Counted from the first letter of the stretch, positions 8,936 through 17,592 are shown. The stretch is 64,000 bases of DNA from ECT2AJA-110-A sp035399845 (GCA_035399845.1 DAOPJV010000003.1:62001-126000), one strand, 5' to 3'. The notes: a model not told the origin generated them from the sequence alone. A program made the numbers and translations.

Positions 8936-9055
8936 ACCGAACTGCGCCCGCAAGGAAGCTACGACGGTTCCGAACTGCGCCATCAAGAAAGCAGGCCTGT
9001 TGCGACGGCGCGACGCGCGACGCAATGTCACCTAGCGCCACGCCAGACACGCCGC
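8936..9055. repeat. Decayed copy of the 291-bp repeat downstream of the amidohydrolase pair
   Basis: Two right-arm-like pieces (8936-8960, ACCGAACTGCGCCCGC then AAGGAAGC; and 8969-8997) are followed by TAGCGCCACGCCAGACAC, which also occurs in the intact units. So the same repeat family lies on both sides of the amidohydrolase pair. Confidence 0.7.
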
Positions 9056-9058
9056 ACC

Positions 9059-9096
9059 GAACCACGCGCGCCATACCGAATCACGCGCGCCATACC
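9059..9096. repeat. Two 19-bp tandem units (CGARYCACGCGCGCCATAC)
   Basis: Two consecutive 19-mers differing at one base lead directly into the first REP-like unit. Similar 19-mers lead into units 2 and 4. Confidence 0.75.
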
Positions 9097-9294
9097 GAGC
9101 CACGCGCGTCAGCAAGTGGCCTGGCGACTTCAGGCCCTGGCGCGATCCAAGTACAACGCGCCACGCTGAAACACGCCATCGAGCTCAGCGAGTTGGTCGA
9201 ATGATGCGAACGTCGCCCAGCTACGCTCGACCGACTCCCTCACGGTCGCGGCTCGGTGGGCCACACGCGCCTTTCGGAAACACGCATGCCGTTC
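9097..9294. repeat. REP-like multi-hairpin repeat, unit 1
   Basis: About 198 bases. It contains GGCCTG-GCGACTT-CAGGCC and CGACCG-9 bases-CGGTCG (9228-9248), the latter followed by GCGGCTCGGTGGGCC. The middle hairpin GCAAT-CCC-ATTGC of other units is lost here. It is read in the same orientation as units 2-4. Confidence 0.85.
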
Positions 9295-9313
9295 CGAGCC
9301 ATACGCGCCATAC

Positions 9314-9488
9314 CGAACCACGCGCGTCAGCAAGTGGCCTGGCGACTTCAATCCCCGGCGCAATCCCATTGCAACGCGCAACGCTGAAACGCGCCATCGA
9401 GCTCCGCGAGTTGGTCGAGCGATGCGAGCGTCGCCCAGCTACGCTCGACCGACTCCCTCACGGTCGCGGCTCAGTGCGCCACACGCGA
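9314..9488. repeat. REP-like multi-hairpin repeat, unit 2
   Basis: Same architecture as unit 1, preceded by one 19-mer (9295-9313). The CGACCG/CGGTCG hairpin is at 9446-9466 and GCAAT-CCC-ATTGC is intact. Unit 2 ends about 40 bases before the 3' end of the transposase gene. Confidence 0.85.
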
Positions 9489-9498
9489 TTTCCAGCAG

Positions 9499-9521
9499 CG
9501 CGCCTCATTCCACGAGGCGCG
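9499..9521. other. Hairpin just downstream of the RAYT gene
   Basis: CGCGCCTC-ATTCCAC-GAGGCGCG, a perfect 8-bp stem 8 bases after the transposase stop. It has no T-run, so it is either a weak terminator or a boundary hairpin of the element. A second hairpin (GCCAGG/CCTGGC) overlaps the last codons. Confidence 0.6.
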
Positions 9522-9528
9522 AGCCCCC

Positions 9529-10047
9529 CTATGCCAGGTCAACCCCCTGGCCTTCGCGAACATATTCACAGGCCAGCGCAACCGATCGCTCATCCCACAG
9601 ATAACGCGTACTCCCATGGCGCGTCCACGCGATTTGCCCCGCAGCAAGAGCGCCGGCTTCACGCATTCGCCGTGTCGCGTAAGTCTTGAGGTCATTCATT
9701 ATTCGCTCTGGCGCCGAAGGCGAATTCACGACGACATGCACATGATTCGTCCGGACATTCAGTTCGAACAAGTCCCAATTGCGAAATCTGCAGACTTCCC
9801 GAATCGTTCGATCGACGATACCCCTCTGCGCCGCGTCGAGAACAAACGCCGCGCAACGCTGCGTCCTGAGCCGTTCCCGTTCCCAATCGGGATCACCAGA
9901 GATAACGGGCGTCCCGGGAACATTTCGTGTTCTGACGACAGAGCCACGACTCGTCCCATGCAGCCAGGTTCCATAGGTGTGAAACGTAATCAGATACGCA
10001 TGGGGCTGCTTCCGAAGGACATCGAACTTCAGGTCTCGGCGATCCAT
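9529..10047 (-). CDS. REP-associated tyrosine transposase (RAYT), Y1 family
   Basis: 172 residues. The Y1/HUH nuclease core is visible: Y18-L-I-T-F-H-T-Y-G-T-W-L-H-G strand, metal-binding H102-V-H104 in T-N-H-V-H-V-V-V, and catalytic Y123 in L-K-T-Y-A-T-R. This is a single-domain protein of normal family length. Family members cleave and join single-stranded DNA at REP hairpins and normally occur once, flanked by REPs, without mobilising themselves. Here two repeat units lie on each side within about 900 bases, which fits that role closely. The frame is intact, so it may be active. Confidence 0.92.
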   Translation of the reverse strand: MDRRDLKFDVLRKQPHAYLITFHTYGTWLHGTSRGSVVRTRNVPGTPVISGDPDWERERLRTQRCAAFVLDAAQRGIVDRTIREVCRFRNWDLFELNVRTNHVHVVVNSPSAPERIMNDLKTYATRRMREAGALAAGQIAWTRHGSTRYLWDERSVALACEYVREGQGVDLA

Positions 10048-10168
10048 GATTGAACTCCCTGGTTTGCCCAGGTTTCAATCAGAGGCCTGCGACGCCTGGC
10101 TCGCAAGAGTTCGTGTGAGACGGCGTGTCATCAAGCTGACACGCCTTGGATCGAATTGAGCCCTGTTC

Positions 10169-10367
10169 CGAGCCACGCGCGTCAGCAAGTGGCCTGGCGA
10201 CTTCAGGCCCCGGCGCAATCCCATTGCAACGCGCAACGCCAAGACACGCCCTCGCGATTCACGAGTTGATCGAAATACGCGCGCGTATCCCGGCTACGCC
10301 CGACCGACTCCCTCACGGTCGCGGCTCGGTGGGCCACGCGCGCCTCTCCGAAACACACATGCTGTTC
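10169..10367. repeat. REP-like multi-hairpin repeat, unit 3
   Basis: Same orientation and order as the other units: GGCCTG/CAGGCC, GCAAT-CCC-ATTGC, and CGACCG/CGGTCG at 10301-10321. It begins about 120 bases upstream of the transposase start codon. Confidence 0.85.
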
Positions 10368-10424
10368 CGAGCCACGCGTGTCATACCGAGCCACACGCGC
10401 CATACCGAGCCACACGCGTCATAC
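10368..10424. repeat. Three 19-bp tandem units
   Basis: CGAGCCACGCGTGTCATAC, CGAGCCACACGCGCCATAC and CGAGCCACACGCGTCATAC in a row, then the first 18 bases of unit 4 continue the same pattern. Confidence 0.8.
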
Positions 10425-10598
10425 CGAGCCACGCGCGTCAGCAAGTGGCCTGGCGACTTCAGGCCCTGGCGCAATCCCATTGCAACGCGCAACGCCAAGA
10501 CACGCCCTCGCGATTCACGATTTGATCGAAATACGCGAGCGTATCCCGGCTACGCCCGACCGACTCCCTCACGGTCGCGGCTCGGTGGGCCACACGCC
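10425..10598. repeat. REP-like multi-hairpin repeat, unit 4
   Basis: Contains all three hairpins: GGCCTG-GCGACTT-CAGGCC at 10447-10465, GCAAT-CCC-ATTGC at 10471-10483, and CGACCG/CGGTCG at 10557-10577. It is nearly identical to unit 3 and runs straight into the heptamer array. Confidence 0.85.
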
Positions 10599-10682
10599 GA
10601 CTCACGACTCACAACTCACGACTCACAACTCACGACTCACAACTCACGACTCACGACTCGAAACTCGCAACTATGAACTCGC
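10599..10682. repeat. Heptanucleotide array (RACTCRN, 12 units) abutting a stop codon
   Basis: Twelve consecutive 7-mers: GACTCAC, GACTCAC, AACTCAC, GACTCAC alternating, then GACTCGA, AACTCGC, AACTATG, AACTCGC. It ends on the TAG stop (10682-10684) of the minus-strand deiminase gene. On that gene's strand the array reads GAGT followed by three variable bases. Confidence 0.9.
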
Positions 10683-11887
10683 TACTTCCGCTCCACCACA
10701 TTCCCCATGCAGCGGACGGCCCCGACGAGATGGCTGATCGTGGAGACGTTGACCTCGCGGACCCGCATGCCGAGCGACTCGTAGACCTTTCGCGCAGCGG
10801 CGTCCAGTGCAGGAATGTCATACGTCGGCATGATGACGACGCGCTCGCCGTCGCGCGTCTCCTGGAGGCAGTTGTTGTACGTGACGATGAAGTCGCCGCC
10901 GCGGCTGTCGGCGTAGGGGATGCGAATCACTTCGACGCCGTCGGCCGTCAGTTTCGCGGCGATGTCATCCAGCAGCTTGATCCGCGCCGGTGTGAAATCG
11001 GGACCGACGGGCGGCGGCATGTTCGGCGTGATGTAGAGCCGCTCGTAGAGCGCCTGCTTGGAGGCCTCGTCGGCTGAGGCGATGATTCGACGCGCCAGCG
11101 CCGGGCTGCCGAGCAGGACCTTGTTATCGTCGATCGCCGTCAGGTACATATCCACGTGATCGCTCGGCGCCGCCCCCGCCTCGTCGCCCACAAGAATCAG
11201 CCTGCCGCGAAAGAGATCCGCCAACAGCTCGCGCACGCGCGTCGCGTCGCCCTCCGCCGCGTTGTCGCGCAGAACGTTGGCGCCGATGTACACGTTCGTC
11301 GCCGATGCGACGACGTTGCCGCCTTCCAGGACGAGCTGCGAATCGACGCGATGGCACGTCGGCACGATCTCATTGAATCGATCGGGGATCCTGCGTTCGT
11401 TGTCGCGGCGCGACGCGTCGAACGTCGCCGGTGGCTCGGGCGTGATCCACGAGTTGAGCGTGTCCGTTGCGGCGGCGCGCGTTGCGATGTAGCGATCCCG
11501 CGCCCAGAGCAGCAAGGGACCCTCGACCGGCAGCATGCGAATGTTCCTGCGATCCGTGAACTTCCACTGACGCAGCCGCCCCGTCAGCTCTTCAACCGCC
11601 TTGTCGGAATCGCAGACAAATGTGAACGTCGCGTCCGGCAGCGCCTTCAGCATATCGTGCGTGGCGCGCCAGGACTGACCCACCAGCGATTCGGGCTGAT
11701 GAACGACGATCTGCGTGATCGTTCCCTCGTATTCACAGAGTGGCGCGAAACGCCCCGTCGCGGATGAAGCGCCGCTCCCCGACTGCGTCGAGCCACTGTT
11801 GTTGCTGGATGAACCGGAGTCGCAGGAAGCGCAGAGAAGCGCCGCGAAGAGAATCAACATCGTCGGATGGTTGGCTCGTCGCTTCAT
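10682..11887 (-). CDS. Exported agmatine/peptidylarginine deiminase-like protein (paralog 1)
   Basis: 401 residues from the ATG at 11887; a TTG five codons upstream is the alternative. A signal sequence (9-20) ends at ...L-C-A-S-C22, then a Ser/Gly/Asn-rich spacer (24-45), suggesting a lipoprotein. The guanidino-group-modifying core shows W128-A-R-D-R132, E188-G-G-N191, H244-V-D246 and C393 in G-A-V-R-C-M-G-N, matching the substrate-binding, His/Asp and nucleophilic Cys positions of agmatine deiminase and bacterial PAD. In agmatine deiminase the residue before Cys is His; here it is Arg, so the substrate may differ. Probable reaction: hydrolysis of a guanidino group to a ureido group outside the cytoplasm. 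Confidence 0.82.
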   Translation of the reverse strand: MKRRANHPTMLILFAALLCASCDSGSSSNNSGSTQSGSGASSATGRFAPLCEYEGTITQIVVHQPESLVGQSWRATHDMLKALPDATFTFVCDSDKAVEELTGRLRQWKFTDRRNIRMLPVEGPLLLWARDRYIATRAAATDTLNSWITPEPPATFDASRRDNERRIPDRFNEIVPTCHRVDSQLVLEGGNVVASATNVYIGANVLRDNAAEGDATRVRELLADLFRGRLILVGDEAGAAPSDHVDMYLTAIDDNKVLLGSPALARRIIASADEASKQALYERLYITPNMPPPVGPDFTPARIKLLDDIAAKLTADGVEVIRIPYADSRGGDFIVTYNNCLQETRDGERVVIMPTYDIPALDAAARKVYESLGMRVREVNVSTISHLVGAVRCMGNVVERK

Positions 11888-11995
11888 CAATCGGCGCCAC
11901 AAGAGAGTCTATCGGCAATCGACGCGCGATTTCGCGCTGAACGATTCTAGGCGACGATGGCGTCGGGGCGAAACGAATTTCGCGACACCGCATGG

Positions 11996-14900
11996 CTACC
12001 AGTCAAGCGGGGCGCGCCAGGCGCTGCGCAGTTCCTCCAGTGGAACGTCCTCGTACTCAGAGGGGCCTTGAGCGTCGACACCCAAAAAGCGAAGGCCATT
12101 TTCCGCGGCGTTGCGAAACATCCCCGGCATGACATAGGCGAACCCACCCTGAATTGCCGCCAACCCGTCGTACAACCGCTGCAGCCGGTCGGGTCCGGTC
12201 TCCGCAGCCGGAGTGCGACACGCCAACAGGTATTCGAAGCTCGGGGACGCGCCCGCTGAATCGTCTGGATAGAGATCACTTATTCGAACCGGCGCCGCGC
12301 CGCCGGCGCCGATCACCATTTCCGTCAGCGCGACGAACACGCCGCCGTCACTGACATCGTGGGCGCCGATGACAGCGCCGGATCGAATCGCCTCCGCGAC
12401 CAGCGTATGCAGCTTCGCGAGATCTTCCAGGCGCACCTCGTTCCAACTCTGGCGAGTGACGCCCACGCGAACGATGACACACGCGTCATCTTCGCCCAGC
12501 GACGGCGCCGAGCGGATGCAACGATCGACATCATCGATCACGGACATCGCCGAAATCAGCAGTGTGTGCGGTATGCCGAGCCTGCCCGGCTGCCGCTCGA
12601 ACTGTCGTCGGACACGGGCCGAGTGTGCAGGATAACGCTCATCGACAACGCGCTGGACCATGTCAGCGTCGCCCGCGCTCATCGAAAACACATTGTTCAG
12701 TGAGTCCTTGCCGCTGATGAAGGGCAATCCATAGGCCTTTGCCGCGTCGTAGCACGCCTGGCAGGTGCGCACCAGGGCGCCGAGCGCGTGCGGATCCTCT
12801 GAACTCGGCCAGCAGAAGTTGTCCAGGATCGCCATGTTGCTCGGATCGCCGCCGACGCAGACACAATTGCGAACCGCCTCATCGATTGCCGCGATCGCCA
12901 TCCAGTAGGGATCCATGTCGCCGAGATCGGGCGCCATGCCGCAGCCGACGACGACGCCCTTGTTGGAATCGAGCCGCGGCTTGATCACGGCGGCGTCGCC
13001 GGGTCCCTCGCCCGGACCAACGAGCGGTTTCACGGCGGAGCCGGCCTGCACTTCATGATCATACTGGCGGATGATCCAGTGCTTCGACGCCACTGTCGGA
13101 TCGGACAGGGCCGCTTTCAGCGCATCAATACTCTCTACCGACGAGGAGCCAACGGAGGGCGCCTTCGTCTCGGGACGCCATTCCGCGACACGGCTCCGCC
13201 TTGGAATGCCGTCATGCAGGAACCGCATGTCCATGTCGCCAACTGTCGTTCCTTCGTAACGGATGACGAGCCGCCCTGTGTCCGTGAACTCGCCGACGAC
13301 GGTGGCTTCAACGTCCTCGTCCGCGGCAAGCCGGCACAGCGCCTCCACATCCGCGGGCGGAACCGACACGACCATGCGTTCCTGCGCCTCGGAGATCCAG
13401 ATCTCGTCGTAGCGCAGTCCGCTGTATTTGAGCGGGACCTTCTCGAGATCGACGACGGCCCCCGTCTTTTCCGCCATTTCACCGATCGCAGAGGAGAGCC
13501 CACCCGCTCCACAATCCGTGATCGCGGAAAACAGGCAGCGCGGCTCGCCGCCGGCGGCGTCAACGAAGTCGCGCGCCATGAGAACGACGTCGCGGACCTT
13601 CTTCTCTTCCACCGGATTGCCGATCTGGACGGCGTGGCCGAACTCGTCCTCGTGCGTGTCCGTCAGCTCGGCGCTGCTGAACGTGGCGCCATGGATGCCG
13701 TCGCGGCCCGTTCGGCCGCCCAGCACGACAATGGCGTCGCCCGGCCGCGGGGCCTTCTCAATTCGGTTTCGCGGGATCAGGCCGACACAGCCGCAATAGA
13801 CGAGCGGATTGCCGAGGTAGCGCGGGTCGAAGTGGACGGCGCCGTTGACCGTCGGGATACCCATGCAGTTTCCGTAATCCCGAACGCCGGAGACGATCCC
13901 CTTCAGGACCGTCTTCGGATGGATGACACCCTTCGGCACCTGGTCCACGGGCCAGTCGGGATGGGCGACACAGAAGACGTCCGTATTCGCGACGGGCTTG
14001 GCGCCGAGACCACAGCCAAGGACATCGCGAATCACGCCGCCGACGCCCGTGGCGGAACCACCGTAGGGCTCGATGGCCGAGGGATGATTGTGGGTCTCGA
14101 CCTTGAAGGCGACGCCGTACTCGTCGTCGAAGCCGATGATCCCGGCGTTGTCGACGAAGACGGAAAGACACTCCGGGCCGCGGCCTTCGGCCATGAGTTC
14201 CTTCGTCGCGCGGGCGATCGTGTCGGCCAGGAGGTTGTCGAAGCTGATCTCGACTTCCACTTCCGTCTTCATGCCGGGCATGGGGGCGCCGCGATAGATG
14301 TAGCCGGACTTCAGCGTCTTGTGGACGCAGTGCTCGCTCCACGTCTGGGCAAGCGTTTCCAGTTCGAGGTCCGTCGGATCGCGATCGAGGGCCTGATAGT
14401 GCGACTGAATCGCCCGCATCTCCTCCAGTGACAGGAAGAGATGGCCGTCCCGGCTGAGACGCTGGAGCCCCGGATCGTCGAGATCGCGAATGGCGACATG
14501 CCGAAGCTCAAACCGATAGCTCGGCGGTGTCGGCGGTGGCGTGATGGGCCGCACACCGCGATGGACATCCTCGATGCAGTCGTTGGCGAGCAGGCGGGAG
14601 ATGCGATCGAGCTCCGCGTCGCCCGGCGTCGGCGAAATGACATACTGATAGCCGGTCCGAACACTGGCCGCCTCGATCCCCATATCGCGCAGCGCCTGTC
14701 GCGTGGAGTTGGCGGCGTTGTCCATGACCCCGGGCTTGTAGAAGACCTCGAAGGCGACGCCATTTTCAGGATTGGAAAGCGGGTCGCCCTGTTTTGCGAT
14801 CCGGCAGGCCTCGACCACAGGGTCGGTCAGCAACTCCGACGCAATACGGGGCGGCGTCGATGCGTCGGCGTCGAGCTCGATGAGGTATAATCGGGAAGCC

Positions 14901-15025
14901 TCCACCCGCCGGACGGACGACACGCCAAAATCGGCCAATGTCGCCTGAACCCTGGCGCCTCGCGGATCGGCCTCGCCCGCCTTGGGAGATACCTGGAATC
15001 GCCAAACTATCACGGGAGTTCCCAT
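11996..15025 (-). CDS. purL: Phosphoribosylformylglycinamidine synthase, PurS-PurS-PurL fusion
   Basis: 1009 residues from the ATG at 15025 (a TTG 45 bases upstream is less likely). Purine biosynthesis: FGAR to FGAM, using ATP and ammonia delivered by a PurQ glutaminase. PurL signatures: W-S-E-H-C near residue 230, E-T-H-N-H-P-S near 310, L-G-G-R-T-G-R-D-G-I-H-G-A-T-F, G-A-G-G-L-S-S-A-I-G-E, and S-G-K-D-S-L-N-N. Two PurS-like beta-alpha domains precede it (about 3-85 and 95-170, the second with Y-K-P-G-V-M-D). There is no C-terminal glutaminase domain, so a separate purQ is expected elsewhere. Small PurL is normally about 740 residues; the extra length is this N-terminal part. Confidence 0.94.
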   Translation of the reverse strand: MGTPVIVWRFQVSPKAGEADPRGARVQATLADFGVSSVRRVEASRLYLIELDADASTPPRIASELLTDPVVEACRIAKQGDPLSNPENGVAFEVFYKPGVMDNAANSTRQALRDMGIEAASVRTGYQYVISPTPGDAELDRISRLLANDCIEDVHRGVRPITPPPTPPSYRFELRHVAIRDLDDPGLQRLSRDGHLFLSLEEMRAIQSHYQALDRDPTDLELETLAQTWSEHCVHKTLKSGYIYRGAPMPGMKTEVEVEISFDNLLADTIARATKELMAEGRGPECLSVFVDNAGIIGFDDEYGVAFKVETHNHPSAIEPYGGSATGVGGVIRDVLGCGLGAKPVANTDVFCVAHPDWPVDQVPKGVIHPKTVLKGIVSGVRDYGNCMGIPTVNGAVHFDPRYLGNPLVYCGCVGLIPRNRIEKAPRPGDAIVVLGGRTGRDGIHGATFSSAELTDTHEDEFGHAVQIGNPVEEKKVRDVVLMARDFVDAAGGEPRCLFSAITDCGAGGLSSAIGEMAEKTGAVVDLEKVPLKYSGLRYDEIWISEAQERMVVSVPPADVEALCRLAADEDVEATVVGEFTDTGRLVIRYEGTTVGDMDMRFLHDGIPRRSRVAEWRPETKAPSVGSSSVESIDALKAALSDPTVASKHWIIRQYDHEVQAGSAVKPLVGPGEGPGDAAVIKPRLDSNKGVVVGCGMAPDLGDMDPYWMAIAAIDEAVRNCVCVGGDPSNMAILDNFCWPSSEDPHALGALVRTCQACYDAAKAYGLPFISGKDSLNNVFSMSAGDADMVQRVVDERYPAHSARVRRQFERQPGRLGIPHTLLISAMSVIDDVDRCIRSAPSLGEDDACVIVRVGVTRQSWNEVRLEDLAKLHTLVAEAIRSGAVIGAHDVSDGGVFVALTEMVIGAGGAAPVRISDLYPDDSAGASPSFEYLLACRTPAAETGPDRLQRLYDGLAAIQGGFAYVMPGMFRNAAENGLRFLGVDAQGPSEYEDVPLEELRSAWRAPLDW

Positions 15026-15419
15026 AACCGGACCGGGGGTCCGAGCCAGACTTAAGGTTCGCTGCTGCAATACGTTACGCTAGTATTCACGCGAATCGGG
15101 ACGACCGTAAGTTTAGTTAGGTCAGACTGTTGCGTCAAATTTCTCTTGTCGATGGTAAGGGAGAGAGCTATCGTGTTCGGCTTGGACGAACGGCTGTGGC
15201 CGAGGTCGTCCGGACGGACCTGAAAGCTCGTCGTGGCGCACACGACTGAAACGATAGGAAGTCGGGCTCGTTGAACTAACGGCGCGACGTGGCGAATCCT
15301 GAAACGGCGATCTCCGCCATTCGGGTTCACACGCAAAAGAGCATGTGGCGATTTCGCGGCGCGGCGAAGTCGATCAGGCAATGCCTCGCGGCGCGCGACG
15401 ATGCCGAGGATTTTCGAAG
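15026..15419. other. Intergenic region between divergent purL and accA, no gene seen
   Basis: 394 bases holding the promoters of two divergent genes. I saw no purine riboswitch, no convincing -35/-10 pair and no coding frame with a ribosome site. Confidence 0.5.
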
Positions 15420-16505
15420 ATGAGCAAGACTACTCCCGGATCGAATGGATCCAACGGAACGGGCGGCGGATATCTGGAATTCGAACGACCGCTTGCCAGA
15501 CTTGAAAAGCAGCTTGAAGAACTTGAGGCCGCACAGTCTGTTTCCGGTCGCGATCATTCGGCGACCATCAGGACCGTCCGAGCCGAGCTTGCCCGAGAAC
15601 GAAAAGAGCTGTACTCCACGCTCGACGCGTGGGAGACCGTTCAGATGGCGCGGCACCCCAAGCGCCCCCTGGTCCCCGATTACCTCCGACTGATGGTTCG
15701 CGACTTCGCCGAGCTCCATGGCGATCGCAACTTCCGCGACGATCGCGCGATCATCACGGGTCTGGGCCGCATCGGCAATCACAAGGCCATGTTCATCGGC
15801 CACAACAAGGGCAAGGACACGAAGGAGCGACTGGAGAACTGCTTCGGCATGGCGCATCCGGAGGGCTATCGCAAGGCCCTCGCCAAGATGAAGCTGGCTG
15901 AGAAGTTCAACCTGCCCGTCGTCTGCCTGATCGATACGGCCGGGGCCTATCCCGGCATCGGCGCCGAAGAGCGCGGTATCTCGACGGCGATCGCCGTCAA
16001 CCTCATGGAAATGGTTCGCCTGCGCGTCCCTGTCATCTGCGCCGTCATCGGCGAAGGTGGATCGGGCGGCGCCCTGGGCATCGGCGTCGGCGACCGCGTG
16101 GCGGTCCTTGAGCACGCCTATTACTCCGTCATCTCGCCCGAAGGCTGTGCCGCGATCCTCTGGAAGTCGGCCGAACACGCCCGAACAGCGGCGAACGCCC
16201 TTCGTTTCACGGCGAGGCAGCTGAAGAAGCTGGACCTCATCGATGACATCCTGTCGGAACCGCTCGGCGGCGCCCATCGCGATCCCGCCGCCATGGCCGA
16301 CACGCTGAAGACCTACATCGTGGACAACCTGACGCACCTGAAGCGATGCAAGATCGATACCGTGCTTCAGCGGCGCTACGATCGCGTCCGCAACCTGGGG
16401 AGCTTCTTCTCAGCGCCGGCGTCAAGCTCCGCGAAAACGACGACCACCAAGTCGCGGGCCACGAGCCGACGCAAGGCGGCGAACGCCGTTGTCGAGAAGG
16501 CCTGA
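15420..16505 (+). CDS. accA: Acetyl-CoA carboxylase carboxyltransferase subunit alpha
   Basis: 361 residues. The ATG at 15420 is preceded by GAGGA. Transfers the carboxyl group from biotin carboxyl carrier protein to acetyl-CoA, giving malonyl-CoA for fatty-acid synthesis, in complex with AccD (not in the window). AccA signatures: Y-L-E-F-E-R-P at the N-terminus, H-P-K-R-P, E-L-H-G-D-R, I-D-T-A-G-A-Y-P-G-I-G-A-E-E-R-G, and G-E-G-G-S-G-G-A-L-G-I, and S-P-E-G-C-A-A-I-L-W. A basic, Ser/Thr/Lys-rich tail of about 30 residues is extra. A strong terminator follows 28 bases after the stop. Confidence 0.97.
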   Translation: MSKTTPGSNGSNGTGGGYLEFERPLARLEKQLEELEAAQSVSGRDHSATIRTVRAELARERKELYSTLDAWETVQMARHPKRPLVPDYLRLMVRDFAELHGDRNFRDDRAIITGLGRIGNHKAMFIGHNKGKDTKERLENCFGMAHPEGYRKALAKMKLAEKFNLPVVCLIDTAGAYPGIGAEERGISTAIAVNLMEMVRLRVPVICAVIGEGGSGGALGIGVGDRVAVLEHAYYSVISPEGCAAILWKSAEHARTAANALRFTARQLKKLDLIDDILSEPLGGAHRDPAAMADTLKTYIVDNLTHLKRCKIDTVLQRRYDRVRNLGSFFSAPASSSAKTTTTKSRATSRRKAANAVVEKA

Positions 16506-16533
16506 TACGCCCGATTGTTCGTTTGATATCCCC

Positions 16534-16565
16534 AAAAGCCGGGCTGCTCGCAGCCCGGCTTTTTT
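16534..16565 (+). terminator. Rho-independent terminator of accA
   Basis: AAAAGCCGGGCTG-CTCG-CAGCCCGGCTTTTTT: a perfect 9-bp GC stem extended by A/T pairs, tetraloop CTCG, followed by T. Confidence 0.95.
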
Positions 16566-16743
16566 GTTGGACGCCCGCCGCGCATGATGGACGCGCCCCT
16601 CGCTGAGGACAGCGAGGCTCTGATCCGGGCCCCGCCAGCGCCGCCGCGTCATCGTCCGCTGGGGCGTCGCAGGGCCGATTCAATCGGACACGGCCACGGG
16701 AAACCTTGGCGATCGAACCGGATCGCGCCTAGGCTATGCCACT

Positions 16744-17580
16744 ATGGATTCAAATCCGACGATCGCCGGGAAGCTCGAACAGATGAGAGCCCACATGCGC
16801 CGTCTGGGCCGCGTCGCCGTGGCGTTCAGCGGCGGTGTCGACTCGACGTTCGTGCTCCGAGTCGCCGCCGATACGCTGGGCCCGGAGAACGTCGTCGCCG
16901 TCACGGGGACCAGCGACAGCCTGGCTTCTCGCGAACTGGCGGAGGCGAAGGGTTTGGCGGCGTCGATGGGCGTATGGCACGTCCTGATCGATCCGCGCGA
17001 GTTCGACGATCCGAACTACCTCGCCAATCCAACGAATCGCTGCTACTACTGCAAGACTGCGCTCTACGACAAGATGCCTGCGATTCTCAGGGAGCACGAC
17101 CTCAACGCCGTCCTGAACGGGACGAATGTTGACGATCTGGGCGACTATCGCCCCGGTCTCAGCGCCGCGAACGAACACGGCGTCCTGGCGCCGTGCGTGG
17201 ACGCCGCTCTGACCAAGGCCGAGATCCGTGAGCTTTCCGCAGGCATGGGGCTGCCGACCCACGACAAGCCCGCGGCGCCCTGCCTGTCGAGTCGGGTTCA
17301 GTACGGCGAGACCATCACGCCGGAGAAACTGCGGATGATTGAGCGGGCGGAGAACCTGCTGCACGATCTTGGTTTTCGGGAATGCCGCGTCCGGCATCAC
17401 GACACGTTGGCGCGAATCGAGGTGCCGCCAAGCGAGATCGAGCGCATCGCGGACCCGCTGACCCGCGCGACGATCGATGCGGCGTTTCGCGAATATGGCT
17501 ACGCCTACGTGACCCTCGATCTTCGCGGGTTTCGAACGGGCAGCATGAACGAGGTCATCGCCTTCGGAAAGCGCCAGTAA
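16744..17580 (+). CDS. larE: ATP-dependent sacrificial sulfur transferase LarE
   Basis: 278 residues, the normal length. PP-loop S29-G-G-V-D-S34 adenylates the substrate; C180 in A-A-P-C-L-S-S-R matches the conserved position of the sacrificial cysteine of LarE, with R-V-Q-Y-G-E following. C100-Y-Y-C103 is the other conserved Cys pair. LarE installs sulfur into the nickel-pincer cofactor (pyridinium-3,5-bisthiocarboxylate mononucleotide) used by LarA-type racemases. No larA, larB or larC lies in the window, so its partner genes are elsewhere or the enzyme serves another acceptor. Confidence 0.93.
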   Translation: MDSNPTIAGKLEQMRAHMRRLGRVAVAFSGGVDSTFVLRVAADTLGPENVVAVTGTSDSLASRELAEAKGLAASMGVWHVLIDPREFDDPNYLANPTNRCYYCKTALYDKMPAILREHDLNAVLNGTNVDDLGDYRPGLSAANEHGVLAPCVDAALTKAEIRELSAGMGLPTHDKPAAPCLSSRVQYGETITPEKLRMIERAENLLHDLGFRECRVRHHDTLARIEVPPSEIERIADPLTRATIDAAFREYGYAYVTLDLRGFRTGSMNEVIAFGKRQ

Positions 17581-17592
17581 GCCGACGCCCCC

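Noticed and set aside
5365..9055. Composite transposon carrying the amidohydrolase pair
   Set aside because: No transposase lies within the flanking repeats, the repeats are not terminal inverted copies of an IS, and no target-site duplication was seen. Kept only as a repeat-bracketing observation.
9059..10682. CRISPR array
   Set aside because: The 19-mers are directly tandem without spacers, the large units are over 170 bases, and the heptamers are too short; no cas genes nearby.
15026..15419. Purine riboswitch ahead of purL
   Set aside because: No three-way junction with the conserved loop bases could be traced.
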